Shown here: piece by piece, positions 12,363-23,095 of the stretch
How positions within the stretch are numbered: the first letter of the stretch is position 1
How the letters are laid out: every line of letters starts with the position of its first letter
NCBI GenBank assembly: GCA_026874595.1
Contig: CM049306.1
Coordinates: 87,061,142 to 87,125,141, forward strand
DNA from: Sipunculus nudus
Taxonomy: Eukaryota; Annelida; Sipuncula; Golfingiida; Sipunculidae
Direction of reading: 5' to 3'
Length of the DNA stretch: 64,000 nucleotides
Position numbers and translations under genes: made by a program
The notes under the pieces: generated by a model
Seen by the model: only the letters and a program-made list of their open reading frames with translations
What the model was told of the DNA's origin: nothing
Databases searched by the model: none

Positions 12363-14570
12363 GAGAGATCGATACTTAGGGCCACATTCGAGGAAATTTT
12401 CACTCGTTCCATTCATGTATTGTTGGGAAATTTGTGCTTTTGTATGATTGTATGAATTTGTACGAAAAATGGCCCTGTGAAGGACCAAATGGTTTAATTT
12501 ATTGCACATACATGAGCATTTCCTAATTATCACCAAAATCTGGCGGGCAACGGAAGATGAACGGAATATTAATAAATATAACCTGGAAAAACACAGCTTA
12601 TCCAAGGCTTCTTCCCGTAGTTTCATGGTATACTTTTGATACAGATTCGACCTTGAGCAAGTGAGAACACGCTTCGTTAGATGTTGATACTGGCATTGTT
12701 AAATTACTAACTGTCTTGGAAAAATAACAAAATATAACCACAATTTCTAATGATGAACAGAGGCGGAGAAAGTGGTATCGTTTCTCTGGTACGGCATGTC
12801 GAGTTGTCTCAAGGGGGAAGACGTCGATACTTGTTAGCTGCACTTAACATATAATAATGTTTTGATTTTAAGTTATGTCACGGCCGCCACAGGTATAGGT
12901 GACTTGGCTGGCCGGGCAGTGTGTTATTGACTGCGGGCTCTCAGTTTACATACGGTGTTATTGTACTGGCATTTCGTCACATTCAGTCGGCTTGTTTAAT
13001 CGAGCGGGTCTTTTACACCATGGGGATTAATTTGATGAGAGATAATTTACCAAAGTTCGGGAAGAAGAATCTAGACTATAGATGAGGTCATCGTCATGAA
13101 AGCCTGTACCAAAGAGGACGCTTTTAAAACGCCGGTGTATATATTTCAAACTTACCGCATTTAAGGAACCCCCCCCCCCGAGTTTGCAATTGGCATCTAA
13201 TTTTTTAAAATATCAAATCGTTTCTTGAATCATATTTTTATAAAGCAGACTAAGCATTGCAATGTAAACATGTTAAGATGCTCTCACACGAGGTATTGAG
13301 TGGAATGTAGAATACAGAATGATAATGACGAAGAAAAAAAAGTCATGCATATGGATTGCCTTTATAGAAAAAAACCAGGACCATGGTCTATAATAAAGAA
13401 ATAATGAATGACTCATTCATAATGTGGTGATCTGCAATATAATAAATAAAGAGTCAATATTTAATGTCTGAATGTCTGAAATTCCGCCCACTCCGACCTT
13501 GAATATAAAAATGGTCCGTTCTTTTCTTTTCGTGTATTTACATGTTTGATATAGTCTATTTATACAAGGTGACCGTGAATAAACCCTTATATCCCCTTTG
13601 AGAATAAGACTTATATTGCCGATACTAATAATTTTCTTATACCCTTAGAATTAAATAAACTGTGATAAATTCTTTTTCATTTTGCTAAGTTAAATTTAAA
13701 GTTAAACCATAATTTAAAGTGATTTTATTTAACATTTTCATAACCAATACAACGAAATAGGCATATTTTTTCCTGAAACACCCAGTCCTTAATAAAGAAT
13801 GCAGAAATTACCTCTACAGCTGTCATTATATTATCATCTAATCTTAATGAAAGGCGGAATCTTTTATTATGATTGTCATGGTGGCAGAAATGCAAACAAA
13901 AAACATCTATCGGATATGAAAAAAAGTTTCTTGAAAAAAAAAAACATGAAAAAACTTTTTATTTTTTGCCAAACAAATTTCAGGACATTCCGTTAATGTC
14001 ACTCTATAATAATGATGATGTTTACGAGCAAGCTTCAGGTATATTTGTGTTTATATTGTGGTTATAGCCCATGAGTTATCAGAATTTTATTTTTCTAGTA
14101 ATTTACATGGGCTATATCTAAGCAAATCTGTGGTATATTAAATGACACGATTACGCTATTCTGACAGAGCGCATCTATTGGCTATAAACCGAGGGCTAAC
14201 ATTTATGTATTAACCATTTGTATTCACCATCTTGTAGGGGAGGATTTGAATAAAACTATGAACTGTTTTAACACATACAAGTGAGAAAAAGTATGAGAGT
14301 CGTTCTGGGGGGAGGAGGGGGAGAGTTATTAGAGTATAGCATGGTAGCACCAGAAGGGCAGTTTTAAATTCAAAGAATCCGAGGTGTCAAGAGGGAAAGA
14401 AAATACATGCATCAGCCTTCACCTGTTTTTAGGTTTCTGGAAAAAAGGTGATTTAGTCTTTGCTAATGATAACTCTATGTTTTTCTCGCCTTTTGATCAC
14501 AGTTGTAGGAATTGACACCATGTCACTTGCATTTCCATACCTGTGAATAAATCTTGTTATATTTAAACAG
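12363..14570. other. Non-coding stretch, no gene seen
   Basis: Probably part of the intron downstream (minus strand) of the receptor exon. It was searched by eye on the minus strand for the missing TM7 NPxxY segment, without success. Poly-C near 13171-13180 and an A-rich run near 13930-13950. Confidence 0.5.
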
Positions 14571-14598
14571 TGGCAAACACACACACACACACACACAC
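14571..14598. repeat. (CA)n microsatellite
   Basis: Simple CA repeat seen directly, within the presumed receptor intron. Confidence 0.9.
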
Positions 14599-14700
14599 TC
14601 GCGTACATATAAAGGCCTTTATATTAAAGGGAATAATTCTGACTCCGGTCCACTAGAAGATATACGACTATGCACCTTTTATATCTGATAAATATACCTG

Positions 14701-14783
14701 CAAGTCTCTCTCTTTCTCTGTCTCTCTCTGTCTCTTTCTTTCCGTTTTTTCCCTCTGTGTGTCTCTCTATGTCTCTCTCTCTC
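14701..14783. repeat. CT-rich simple repeat next to the splice donor
   Basis: Pyrimidine-rich (CT)n/(TCTG)n tract on the plus strand. On the transcribed minus strand it is a purine-rich tract starting about 35 bases inside the intron, after the receptor donor site. Confidence 0.85.
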
Positions 14784-14809
14784 TAAATATTGGCAATATT
14801 TATGAAGTT

Positions 14810-14819
14810 TTACTCACCG
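14810..14819 (-). other. 5' splice donor of the receptor exon
   Basis: Read on the minus strand the exon ends CCTCTCG and the intron begins GTGAGTAA, a near-consensus donor with GT at 14817-14816. The split codon is Gly (phase 1), directly after the ILPL residues that end TM6. Read without splicing, the frame would stop two codons later (GAG TAA), losing TM7. Confidence 0.9.
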
Positions 14820-15805
14820 AGAGGTAGAATGAAGAAAAATGGAAACCAGCACACAATGAAAACTCCTACAACTATTCCCAGTGTTTTCGCTGCCTTCTTT
14901 TCTCTTTTGAACTTTGCTATTTTACCGGCTATAGTGTTCCGGGAATGCGCCTTACGGTTCGAACCCTCAGATTGCTCACTGGAAGAACTGCTTTGGTATG
15001 GATTTTTCGACGCCGATTTGGCGGCTCCGCCTGTATGAATCCTTAACGTGATTTTACTAGATTCAGTCGAGACGGAAGTCTTTATACCAGTGCTGATAAA
15101 CTTAGACTGGGTCAAGGCTTCCCGATAAACTCTGAAGTACACAATAAGAATGATTAGAAGAGGGATATAAAATGATCCGGATGCAGAGAACAGAACGTAT
15201 CCAAGTTGTTTCGTCACTGAACACACTCTAGGGTCCGGGTTGGGTGGTTCCTTCCACCCCAACAGCGGAGCTACTGATATCAATATAGACAACACCCACA
15301 CTACAATAATGATGTAGAAAGCTCTCTTCTCTGTCATTATACTCGAGTGTTGTAAAGGCCTGGTGACTCCTATATATCTATCAATGCTAATTATGCATAA
15401 ACTGAGGATAGATGCCGTACAGCATAGCACATCCACGGCTGCCCAAATGCTGCAAAACACCTGACCAAATACCCAGTGTTTAATCACTTCGAGGCTGGCG
15501 GAAAAAGGAAGCACTGTTGTACCCAAAAGAAGATCTGCGATTGCTAGGTTAGTAATGAAGTAGTTAGTGGTACTCCGTAGATGCGAGTTAACGAACACGG
15601 CAAGTAGAACCAGAACATTTCCTCCTATAGTCATAGTGACTAACAGAGTCAACAGCATTCCGACTATAACAGCTCGACCTAAATTAATAGGTTCATCATC
15701 TGGTTCTTCAGTTGCGTTATAAATCGTACTCCAACTAACCGACGGTCCCAGGGTCGAGACATCAACCACGACGGAAAAGTTGTGTGGATAATCCAATACA
15801 GCCAT
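14818..15805 (-). CDS. ADRA1: Alpha-1 adrenergic-type GPCR, first coding exon (N-terminus to TM6)
   Basis: This exon encodes 329 residues plus one base of a split Gly codon of a rhodopsin-class receptor for a biogenic amine, a plasma-membrane protein expected to couple to Gq. Visible features: N-glycosylation sequons at N9 and N30; TM1 about 46-71 with N63; TM2 with D91; C118 and C195 for the extracellular disulfide; the amine-binding D125 in WAAVDVLCCTAS; DRY at 142-144; W170 in TM4; S207 and S211 plus P215 in TM5; a short third loop (about 230-300) containing ITLRIH; then REKKAAKTLGIVVG with E302 and CWFPFF (319-324) in TM6. These signatures and the short second extracellular loop fit vertebrate alpha-1 receptors better than insect OAMB octopamine receptors. 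The ligand (noradrenaline, octopamine or other) cannot be read from the sequence. The start is ATG at 15805 in a strong context (ACCATGG); an in-frame TGA lies at 15823-15821. TM7 and the C-terminal tail are missing and must be in another exon. Confidence 0.93.
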
Positions 15806-15861
15806 GGTCACTGGTAACGTTCAGCTGTCAAGACCCGGCGGACACTTGCATTTATAGTTAG
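15806..15861 (-). promoter_or_regulatory. Immediate 5' flank of the receptor: in-frame stop, possible TATA or 3' splice site
   Basis: On the minus strand, upstream of the ATG, there is an in-frame TGA (15823-15821), a TATAAA at 15856-15851 that could be a TATA box with a very short leader, and alternatively a CTAAC (15861-15857) followed about 30 bases later by TTGACAG (AG at 15826-15825), which could be the branch point and acceptor of an intron in the 5' UTR. The sequence alone does not decide between them. Confidence 0.35.
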
Positions 15862-17244
15862 CTTTTTTGAGTGTAGTTCAGAAGTCTTGCGTAAGAAAAC
15901 TATACGTCCTGCTGCCAAACGCTGTGTATCCCCCCATGGACCAGCACGGGGCACTGGACAGAGTCGAGCCTTACATCTTAGTCCTGCGATGTCTTCTTGG
16001 GTCGTCCATCACGGGGTTGCTCCATCGATCACCACAGAACGCCCCGCGACCAACTGAAAAGAAAATGACCACGTTTAGACGCTTTGCGGCAGCCACGGTA
16101 CATGTCGGTAAATAAACATCTGCGACCATTCAATAACTATAACTTCACTCGAGACACTATTCATTAGCCATCTCTTGTAGAAGTGACTTACCATTTGACC
16201 TATTTCACCAGCGTTTCCTCTATTTGATATAATTGCCAGACTCCCGCTGACAAATGGCTCTCACGCAATTTCCTGTTTGTCCCATGATTATCAATTGATT
16301 TATTGAATCTCCTGTCATAATAAAACTATTTTATATACAAAATTTCTTTTGCGCCATTTTTCTGGCACTAAGGGGAGAATGACTGTGCACTTTCATTTGT
16401 TACTACTTTGAAATCAGAGTAAGTAGATTTCTTAAGTTTAAGTTGATTCCTTAAGTACTTTTTAGGAAAACAGTTATAATTCAGTACGGTTAAAAAGTTT
16501 GATGTCTAATCTCAGTAGCACCTTGAAAAATGAGACATATTTGTCATTTTTATTTAAAACATTACTTCGTATTTCCTCAAATTTTATCTAACATAAATAA
16601 CGAAACTGAACCAAGAATGGAACTGACTTAGGTGACGAAAATTATTAACATTCAAAATTTTACTCAAATTTTATTATGACCGTGATTAACTTGCTCTGAC
16701 TTTGGACGAAAAAAAACCCATTTGGATTCAGAATAAAATAATCTCGGCTTTTCTCTTTGCAATTACAACGAAATGTGATTTTTAGCGCCTTAAGTGCATG
16801 TATTGACAGACTGGTCGGACAGCTTGCACACTAATCGCTGTAACACCGCAGGTTTATACTCAATTAATTTTTGTGGGAAGAGGATATCAGCCAGCGGCAG
16901 TTGTCCTAGATCGATCATGAAGAAATCACACCCGTAGCGGATTCAGATGCATTTAGTACAAGGGTAATGTTGAAGCCAACAAAACATGACCTCATTAGGT
17001 TCCGGTACATCGCGATCACGGAGATCGTTCGAGATTCAACATGGTGTGTGCCAGCAGCGTTATTGCGGGGGACCACTTGCTATCTGGTCTTTCACAGATG
17101 CTCATCTTGCGGGTCCCATGGTGATGACGGACGGTCACGAACTGGGACATGATTTCAAATTAGTTCGTATCTGTTGACACGGAATGTCTGCAGGATGATG
17201 TAGGGCTCGAATTATACGTAAAGCCTTGACAGCGCGGGGGAAAG
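15862..17244. other. 5' flanking DNA of the receptor, no gene seen
   Basis: No second coding exon or recognisable protein. Mixed composition without obvious repeats; the part nearest the receptor is less AT-rich. Confidence 0.5.
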
Positions 17245-17703
17245 CAGGGGCGGGTCCAAGATTTTGGGACGGTTAGGAGGACTAATATTATCTGAAAAGG
17301 ATCTCAGGTCTTTAAAAAATGAGGGTCCAGGCTTAAGAAATTTGTTTGAGCCCTTTAAAAAGATGTGGCGACATAACAGGGGGGGATGTTTAGAAAAATT
17401 AGAAACATTTCATTCCGAGACTTCAGAAATGATCTGAAAAAAATTGGTTTGAGCTCCTTACAAAAGGTTGCGGCGGCTTAAACGGGTGGGGTGTTGCAGA
17501 CTCCTTAGACCCCTCCCCTGTATTCGCTACTGTAGAATCCTTCAATGTTAATGGTACGCCACGGAACTGGGAACATTTTTACGCCGATACTTCAAATTAT
17601 TCTGCTGGGCAAAAATTTTGTTTGGGTCCTTTAAAATATGTTGCGGCAGCTGGAACGGGGAAGGGAGTGGGGGATGTTCCAGGCCCCCTGGATCCGCCGC
17701 TGG
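17245..17703. mobile_element. GC-edged non-autonomous element(s), 'ggcggatccagg' family
   Basis: The left edge is CAGGGGCGGGTCCAAG (17245); one right edge is TGTATTCGCTACTG (ending 17532) and a second is CCCCCTGGATCCGCCGCTGG (ending 17703), so this may be two related copies side by side. A phrase of the form CCTTTAAAA.RTGTTGCGGCRGCT followed by a G run occurs three times (about 17350, 17454 and 17628). The same edge and phrase occur at 58296-58503. No transposase is encoded and no clear target duplication was seen. Confidence 0.55.
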
Positions 17704-18267
17704 ACCGTCCTTTAACTTTAAATTTCACGCTGACAAAAGGAGAACGTTTTTACGCCGAGACTTTAAATAAAGTCACATTATCGGCCGAGTTCCCGTGGAT
17801 TTGTACAATCGGCCGAGCAGAGAGCTCCTCGCCCATTTTAAAAAACCGGCCATTATCCGTCGATTTTTATAGATTATGGTCACATAAGTATCAAGGCCCG
17901 GCCGAGTCCAAAGATTTTTTCTGCACCTGAAATGTGAAGTGGCCCGACAGGACGTCGCTGAAAGCACGCCCGAGTCTCCTCCGAACATCGTTCGGCACTC
18001 GCCAGACGCTCTTTGACTTGAACGAGGCTCCTATGTACTTAAATTAACGGACTTCGGACGATCCCAAGTTGCGGAAGTTGACGTCATCCCTGGCTTAATG
18101 TTAGTAACGGTTACAGAACAGACATTAATGCATACAAAACAAATGACATAACGGTCCTGCATGTGTTTTGCATGCGATGCTTACTGATTTTCAACTTCAT
18201 TGACAATTTGACAGCTTTTTGAAGAATGTGCCCAAAAGAGATGTAGAAAACGACTTGTACCATGCAG
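17704..18267. other. CpG-rich non-coding segment with one CRE palindrome
   Basis: CG dinucleotides are visibly denser than in the surrounding DNA, with repeated ATCGGCCGAG words at about 17780 and 17809. A perfect cAMP-response palindrome TGACGTCA lies at 18079-18086. No coding segment was recognised. Could be a promoter-proximal region. Confidence 0.4.
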
Positions 18268-18398
18268 CCAATCACAGCAGCTGGCTCAGGGGGAAATTTG
18301 TTCAGCCCGGGGTGACGTCAAATTCAGCAACTAGTAAATGTATACATGTATAAAAATGACGGTGTCGCAGCTGGAATAAACGTGCTGGAATTCGCGGT
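18268..18398 (+). promoter_or_regulatory. Promoter-like cluster CCAAT / E-box / CRE / TATA
   Basis: In plus orientation there is CCAAT at 18268-18272, CAGCTG at 18278-18283, TGACGTCA at 18313-18320 and TATAAAAA at 18349-18356, spacings typical of a TATA promoter with a start near 18380. A donor-like GCGGTAAGT lies at 18394-18402, and an ATG at 18346 opens a 17-codon frame to it. No transcript or downstream gene can be shown. It is also about 2.5 kb upstream of the minus-strand receptor, so it could act on that gene instead. Confidence 0.35.
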
Positions 18399-21055
18399 AA
18401 GTTTGGAGAAATTTTATTTTTGGAAGTTTAATCTTGAAAATAAAGAAGTTTTCAACAAAAAAGCGCGCAATCATGCTTGTGGAACGGATAATTCTCCGGA
18501 ATTCGGACTTTCGAAAGTTGTCTTTCCCGCGTAGCAGTGGAGTTCATTACCTTGTTCTTTTATAACTGGTGTATCGCCCATACTCAATGTGTTTACGGTT
18601 TCTAAGCCATTTTAGTGCTGGAAACCAGTGCCAGCAAATTTAAGTTTCCAGCGATTCCTCGTTGCTCTTTAACTCCGCGCTAAAGAACGACGAGCTTCCC
18701 AAAGAGCTGTTAAAATACTGACGAGGCTCGTCCCAGGAAACAATGTCCGACTGAAGCTCGCCCGAAAAGTCAATTTTTTGGCCAAAAAAAAAAACAACTG
18801 GGTAGGGCTCGTTGACGTGATGTGACTGGGGCTTAAGCTGACTGTATATTTCACTGCTGGATAGAATTTTATAAAGATTAGTTTGAAAGAGTGAAACGGC
18901 ACAGGTTAGGAGGCGGCAAATATATTGGCAAAAGAGTGAAGGTTCAATGGATCGACTTTATTTTGTTATTTTCTCTCTTCTTAATGTCTTTTAAATCCAC
19001 ACTTTGAGAAAAAGCACTATAAGTTGTCTCTTAATCTTCTTTTCTTTTGCTCTGAAACTGACAACATCAGCCTTGAGCGCTGACAAAGACTGGTGGACGT
19101 TTCCTACGCCCCTTATTAATTGTTTAACAGTTTCTTTTTATACCCCATCAAAGTTTGACTGCCTCTGACCTCCTTGTTATATACGTAGTTATTTCCCGCT
19201 TCACGCTCACATTGCCCTCTCTATGACCATTCTTCCCTTATCACTTCCGAGCAATTTAACTTGTCCTCGCTTTATATCAATTAATTAATCATTGCCGCCT
19301 TTATTTATTTCCACTGTCAAAAACAGGTAGTATTCAGGTAACTGTAATATTTACCTCTGTGAATATAAATTTTACATCTTCACACAGAATCTAGATCAAC
19401 TGGCACAGTACGGATACACTTTTTTTTTTAATAAGTGTCTCTTTTTTCTACATATATATTGTTTTTCATGAGAAACGAGGGCCCCGGGCACCTAATTGCC
19501 TCCAGTTAATCACTGGCCTGACGTGCGTAGAAAACAGAAAAATTGTTTATTTATGCCAGCAGCTCTTAGCTGGTCTGTAGCTGAAGACACCTTCACAATA
19601 GAGGACTTTAAACCTGGCGAGAAGTATGATTGTTGGAATATTTAAAGGACTTTGGTGATATTTTGTTCAATTCCTTCGTCTATTAGTTTACATCTGTCAT
19701 TCTGTATTGAAATAATTAGGTTGTCAAGTCATATGGTTGTACCAGTCGACTCTTGCCCAGAGAGGTAAATAGGGACGTCGGCATGTCAATAGACCCAATA
19801 AATCTCATTTTTTTCTGCAAATTTTCACAGTTTGTATACAATGAACATATATGTTTAGTCCGAAAAATTAAAAAAAGGGTAAAACTGTTTAATATTTATG
19901 TGTCTTTGGGAGAATTTATTGTGCTAAATAATTCCTTATGCAATAAGTTCCACCGAAAAAGTGAGCCGAGCAATGAAACTGTTTAACGTTTTTGTGTTTC
20001 GGGGCCATGTATTGTGCTAAACAATTGAACTTGTCACAGGGATTTTTTTTATGTTGTATAGTAGCAGCTTTTTCCCATTGACGACCTTATTTGCAAAACG
20101 AGTAATATCAATTACATATGAATTTAAACGAGGAAAAATATTTGTCCTTTATTGTGTGGACGCAATAGAATTAAATCTCTTATCACTTTGAGGAAGCTTT
20201 ACGATTTTTGTCTATTATCAAACGAAACCCACTATATTTGCCTTGCCGAACACCCCGTTGTAAGTCAGCAAATTTTTTTCTCCAAGCATATAAGTTCTAT
20301 TTAAGACCGTCATGACTGAGCAAAGTCTCCATCGGTCAAGTCTGAATGAGTACTGAGGATCGTATTTTTTATTCAATTAACACTTAGGTGGTCAAATTAA
20401 AGAAACAATATTCACATACATAAAAATACTGAAGAAACGAGATGTATGCAATTTTTTCCAAAGGCCAGTGTTAGGAAAATAGTAAATTGGAGATCTAGCG
20501 CAAACAGGGACAGAAGTAGATGATATAAGGTCAAGTTAAAAAAAAAAGAAAAAAAAATGCAGGTGCGAATCGGTGATATAGAACCAATATTATGCCTATA
20601 TTTCAGCTTTTCAGCATCAGTCATAATAGAAATATAGCGCAAACAGAAAATCCTAAGGCAACAGAAAGCAAGAGAAAAAGAGAGAACAATTTTAAATCCT
20701 TGGTATTACATTAATGAAGGTCCACATACAACAATGTTTCATCCAAATATGGATATAATAATAATCTGATCAACCCCTTTAGGCTCCCCTCCCTGCGGGG
20801 GAGATTAAAAAATAAAAGGTTCTTTTATTATACACGGTATAAAGAATAAAACTCTCCTTGTCTTAAATATTTGACATGTGAAAAGAAGGATTAACATGGG
20901 CAGAATATAGAAGTAAATATACCTGTATTTATAATACACAGACGTACAGAATAAAGAAGCCCTTTAACATGAGAACGAAAAATATAATTTTTTTTTATAA
21001 ACCCAATCGACCTTTGACCTTATGGTAAAGACTATTCTCTGCCCTGGAATAGCCG
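18399..21055. other. Non-coding stretch, no gene seen
   Basis: AT-rich with scattered T and A runs. Short open frames only, none recognisable. Confidence 0.5.
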
Positions 21056-21079
21056 TGACGTCACGTGAATTATATAAAA
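21056..21079 (+). promoter_or_regulatory. CRE / E-box / TATA cluster
   Basis: TGACGTCA (21056-21063) overlaps CACGTG (21062-21067) and is followed at 21071-21079 by TATATAAAA. The arrangement would suit a compact TATA promoter in plus orientation, with a start near 21105. The only nearby ATG frames are under ten codons, so any product would be non-coding or lie beyond an intron. Confidence 0.3.
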
Positions 21080-23034
21080 CATCTACTTGTGTACTTAGCA
21101 TTGAAAGCATGATATGAATCAGCGAACGAATGTTATTACCTAATAATATCTATTAGGAATTAAATCATCAAACAACTTCAACTGTTATGAATCACTGAAG
21201 TTATCGCAGTATTACTAAACAACCATTAAATATTACAATACAAGGCTTTTTTTTCTGCTGTTCAGTTTTTTCATTATATGTCTAACACCTAACAGCTGGT
21301 GGTGGCATTTCAAGAAACTTGACGGTACCTCCATTCCAGATTGTTTCCACCTGATTTAATACCGCCCACACCGCTTGATGAATATTTAGGATAGGATTAA
21401 ATCGTTTTCCATCCATTGAGCGTCACACAATGGGGGAACGTATGGACCTTAACAATTTGTGTGTGTTTTTTTTTAACCGCAAGTGTGTCCAATTGTCTTC
21501 GTTTCTTGTAACGGAGTTGATTTTGCATAGCAAAAATAATTTTTGTATAAAATATTCGCAACTCCCTTCAATGGTTGCATCAATCTGGTTGAAATCTACC
21601 CCCCCCCTGCGACAAGCTGGAGATGGAAAATAGGTCTCTGCTTTACGTCTAGTTTATCGGATTTCTCTCGTGATCATCTGATTGGACATAGGTCTATATT
21701 TAATGTCTATAGCGTATAAGACAAATCCTGAGACAATCTTTCGCATCATACTTATATGGCAATGTATGGCACCAAGTATACTATACTGTTGTTATAAGTA
21801 ATATGTCTAGATATATACCTCGCCTACAAAGTTATTCGTACATGAAGAGAAATATTTGTAGCCACTCAGCTTACTAACAGACTTGCATGTATAATTTCTT
21901 TTACATAGTCAAGAGGCTACGATATCACGGTTTTTGTTATTGTAAGACAGCCTCCACGTTTCAAAATTTAAATAATGATTTTTGCTGCCCATTTTGAATA
22001 AAAAAGACGCCTCAGTCCTAGGCCTATAAAACCCTACAGCATAATACTTGATATTGCGAAGGTATTTCCTCGATAATCCATACACTAAGCTTATATAGAA
22101 GACACTTATTTCTGCTTTCGTATCTTTTAAACAAGATAAAGAGCAGAAATGGCATCTTAATCCATACTGGAAATTACAACTATATACTCTCGCTCACAGG
22201 AAATATAATAATTCGGACCAGCTTTACATATATAAATATCCCGGAGTTCCATAGTATTTATGACATATATTACATTTAATTTTACAATCATCTTTAAGTG
22301 TCCTGATATCATGCATATCAAACAGTCAAGCATCCGTGGATTTTTGCTCTTTTTGTGCGTTTTTCGGTTGCGTCAAATTATGAAAAAGCACGTTCGAGTT
22401 TGATCTGAATATTTTATTGCAGATTTGTAGACCTTCCATGTCAAAGTTTGTCAGTTTATAAGAACTAAATTCTAAAATACGACTTACATTCACTGATTTG
22501 GTCATTGATTTCCCAAATTAACATTGGAATCGCGTTTTAACTTTTTAAAGGCAGCTGCTACAATATTAAATTTGCAGTTTTAATCTTGCTTTTTGTGATG
22601 TTGTGTTCTCATTCATGTGATATGACAATCATCATTCTTAAGAATCTGAATAGACTACTGGCTCTTATCCATAGTCCTCTAATCTAATCTATGGTTTTCT
22701 CACAATGTGTTATTTTATTATTTCACTATTACGGGCTATTAGTTATGTCTAATCTTATGTTATATTGAGTTAAATCCTCAGATCTGATGTAACGATCGAT
22801 GTAGTGCCGGACCTGATTACCTGATTATGAATAATTGTCCAATTAATAATTTGTCACATGGTAGCTGCTCATATTAATATTGTGCAAGTAGACGGGAGGG
22901 TATACTTTTGATTCTTGTATTTTATTAAGGATAGTTTTGTTTAATCCTAAACAGAATTCTGTGGGCTGATACTTTCGTGGTTTTCATACAGAATCAGACT
23001 AAGAGAAAACAGATGTTTATACCACATAACCATG
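21080..23034. other. Non-coding stretch, no gene seen
   Basis: AT-rich, with a short C run near 21600. No recognisable coding, RNA gene or ordered repeat. Confidence 0.5.
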
Positions 23035-23095
23035 GTAGCATGTAGCGTAGTAGTTTAGGCATTTGACTTCTGAGTTGGGACCAATAAAGGGTACG
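23035..23095 (+). mobile_element. tRNA-derived SINE head (decayed)
   Basis: GTAGCGTAGTAGTTTAGGCA followed by TTTGACTTCTGAGTTGGGA resembles the A-box to anticodon part of tRNA-derived SINEs. The B box (GGGTACGA) is degenerate. No poly-A tail or body could be delimited. Confidence 0.35.

Noticed and set aside
14955-14970. GGTTCGAACCC, a perfect tRNA B-box-like word
   Set aside because: It is inside the receptor coding sequence and has no tRNA arms around it.
14790-15038. 82-codon plus-strand frame inside the receptor exon
   Set aside because: Antisense shadow of the receptor coding sequence.
15867-16115. 82-codon plus-strand frame beside the receptor
   Set aside because: No ATG support, no recognisable domain; lies in the receptor's 5' flank.
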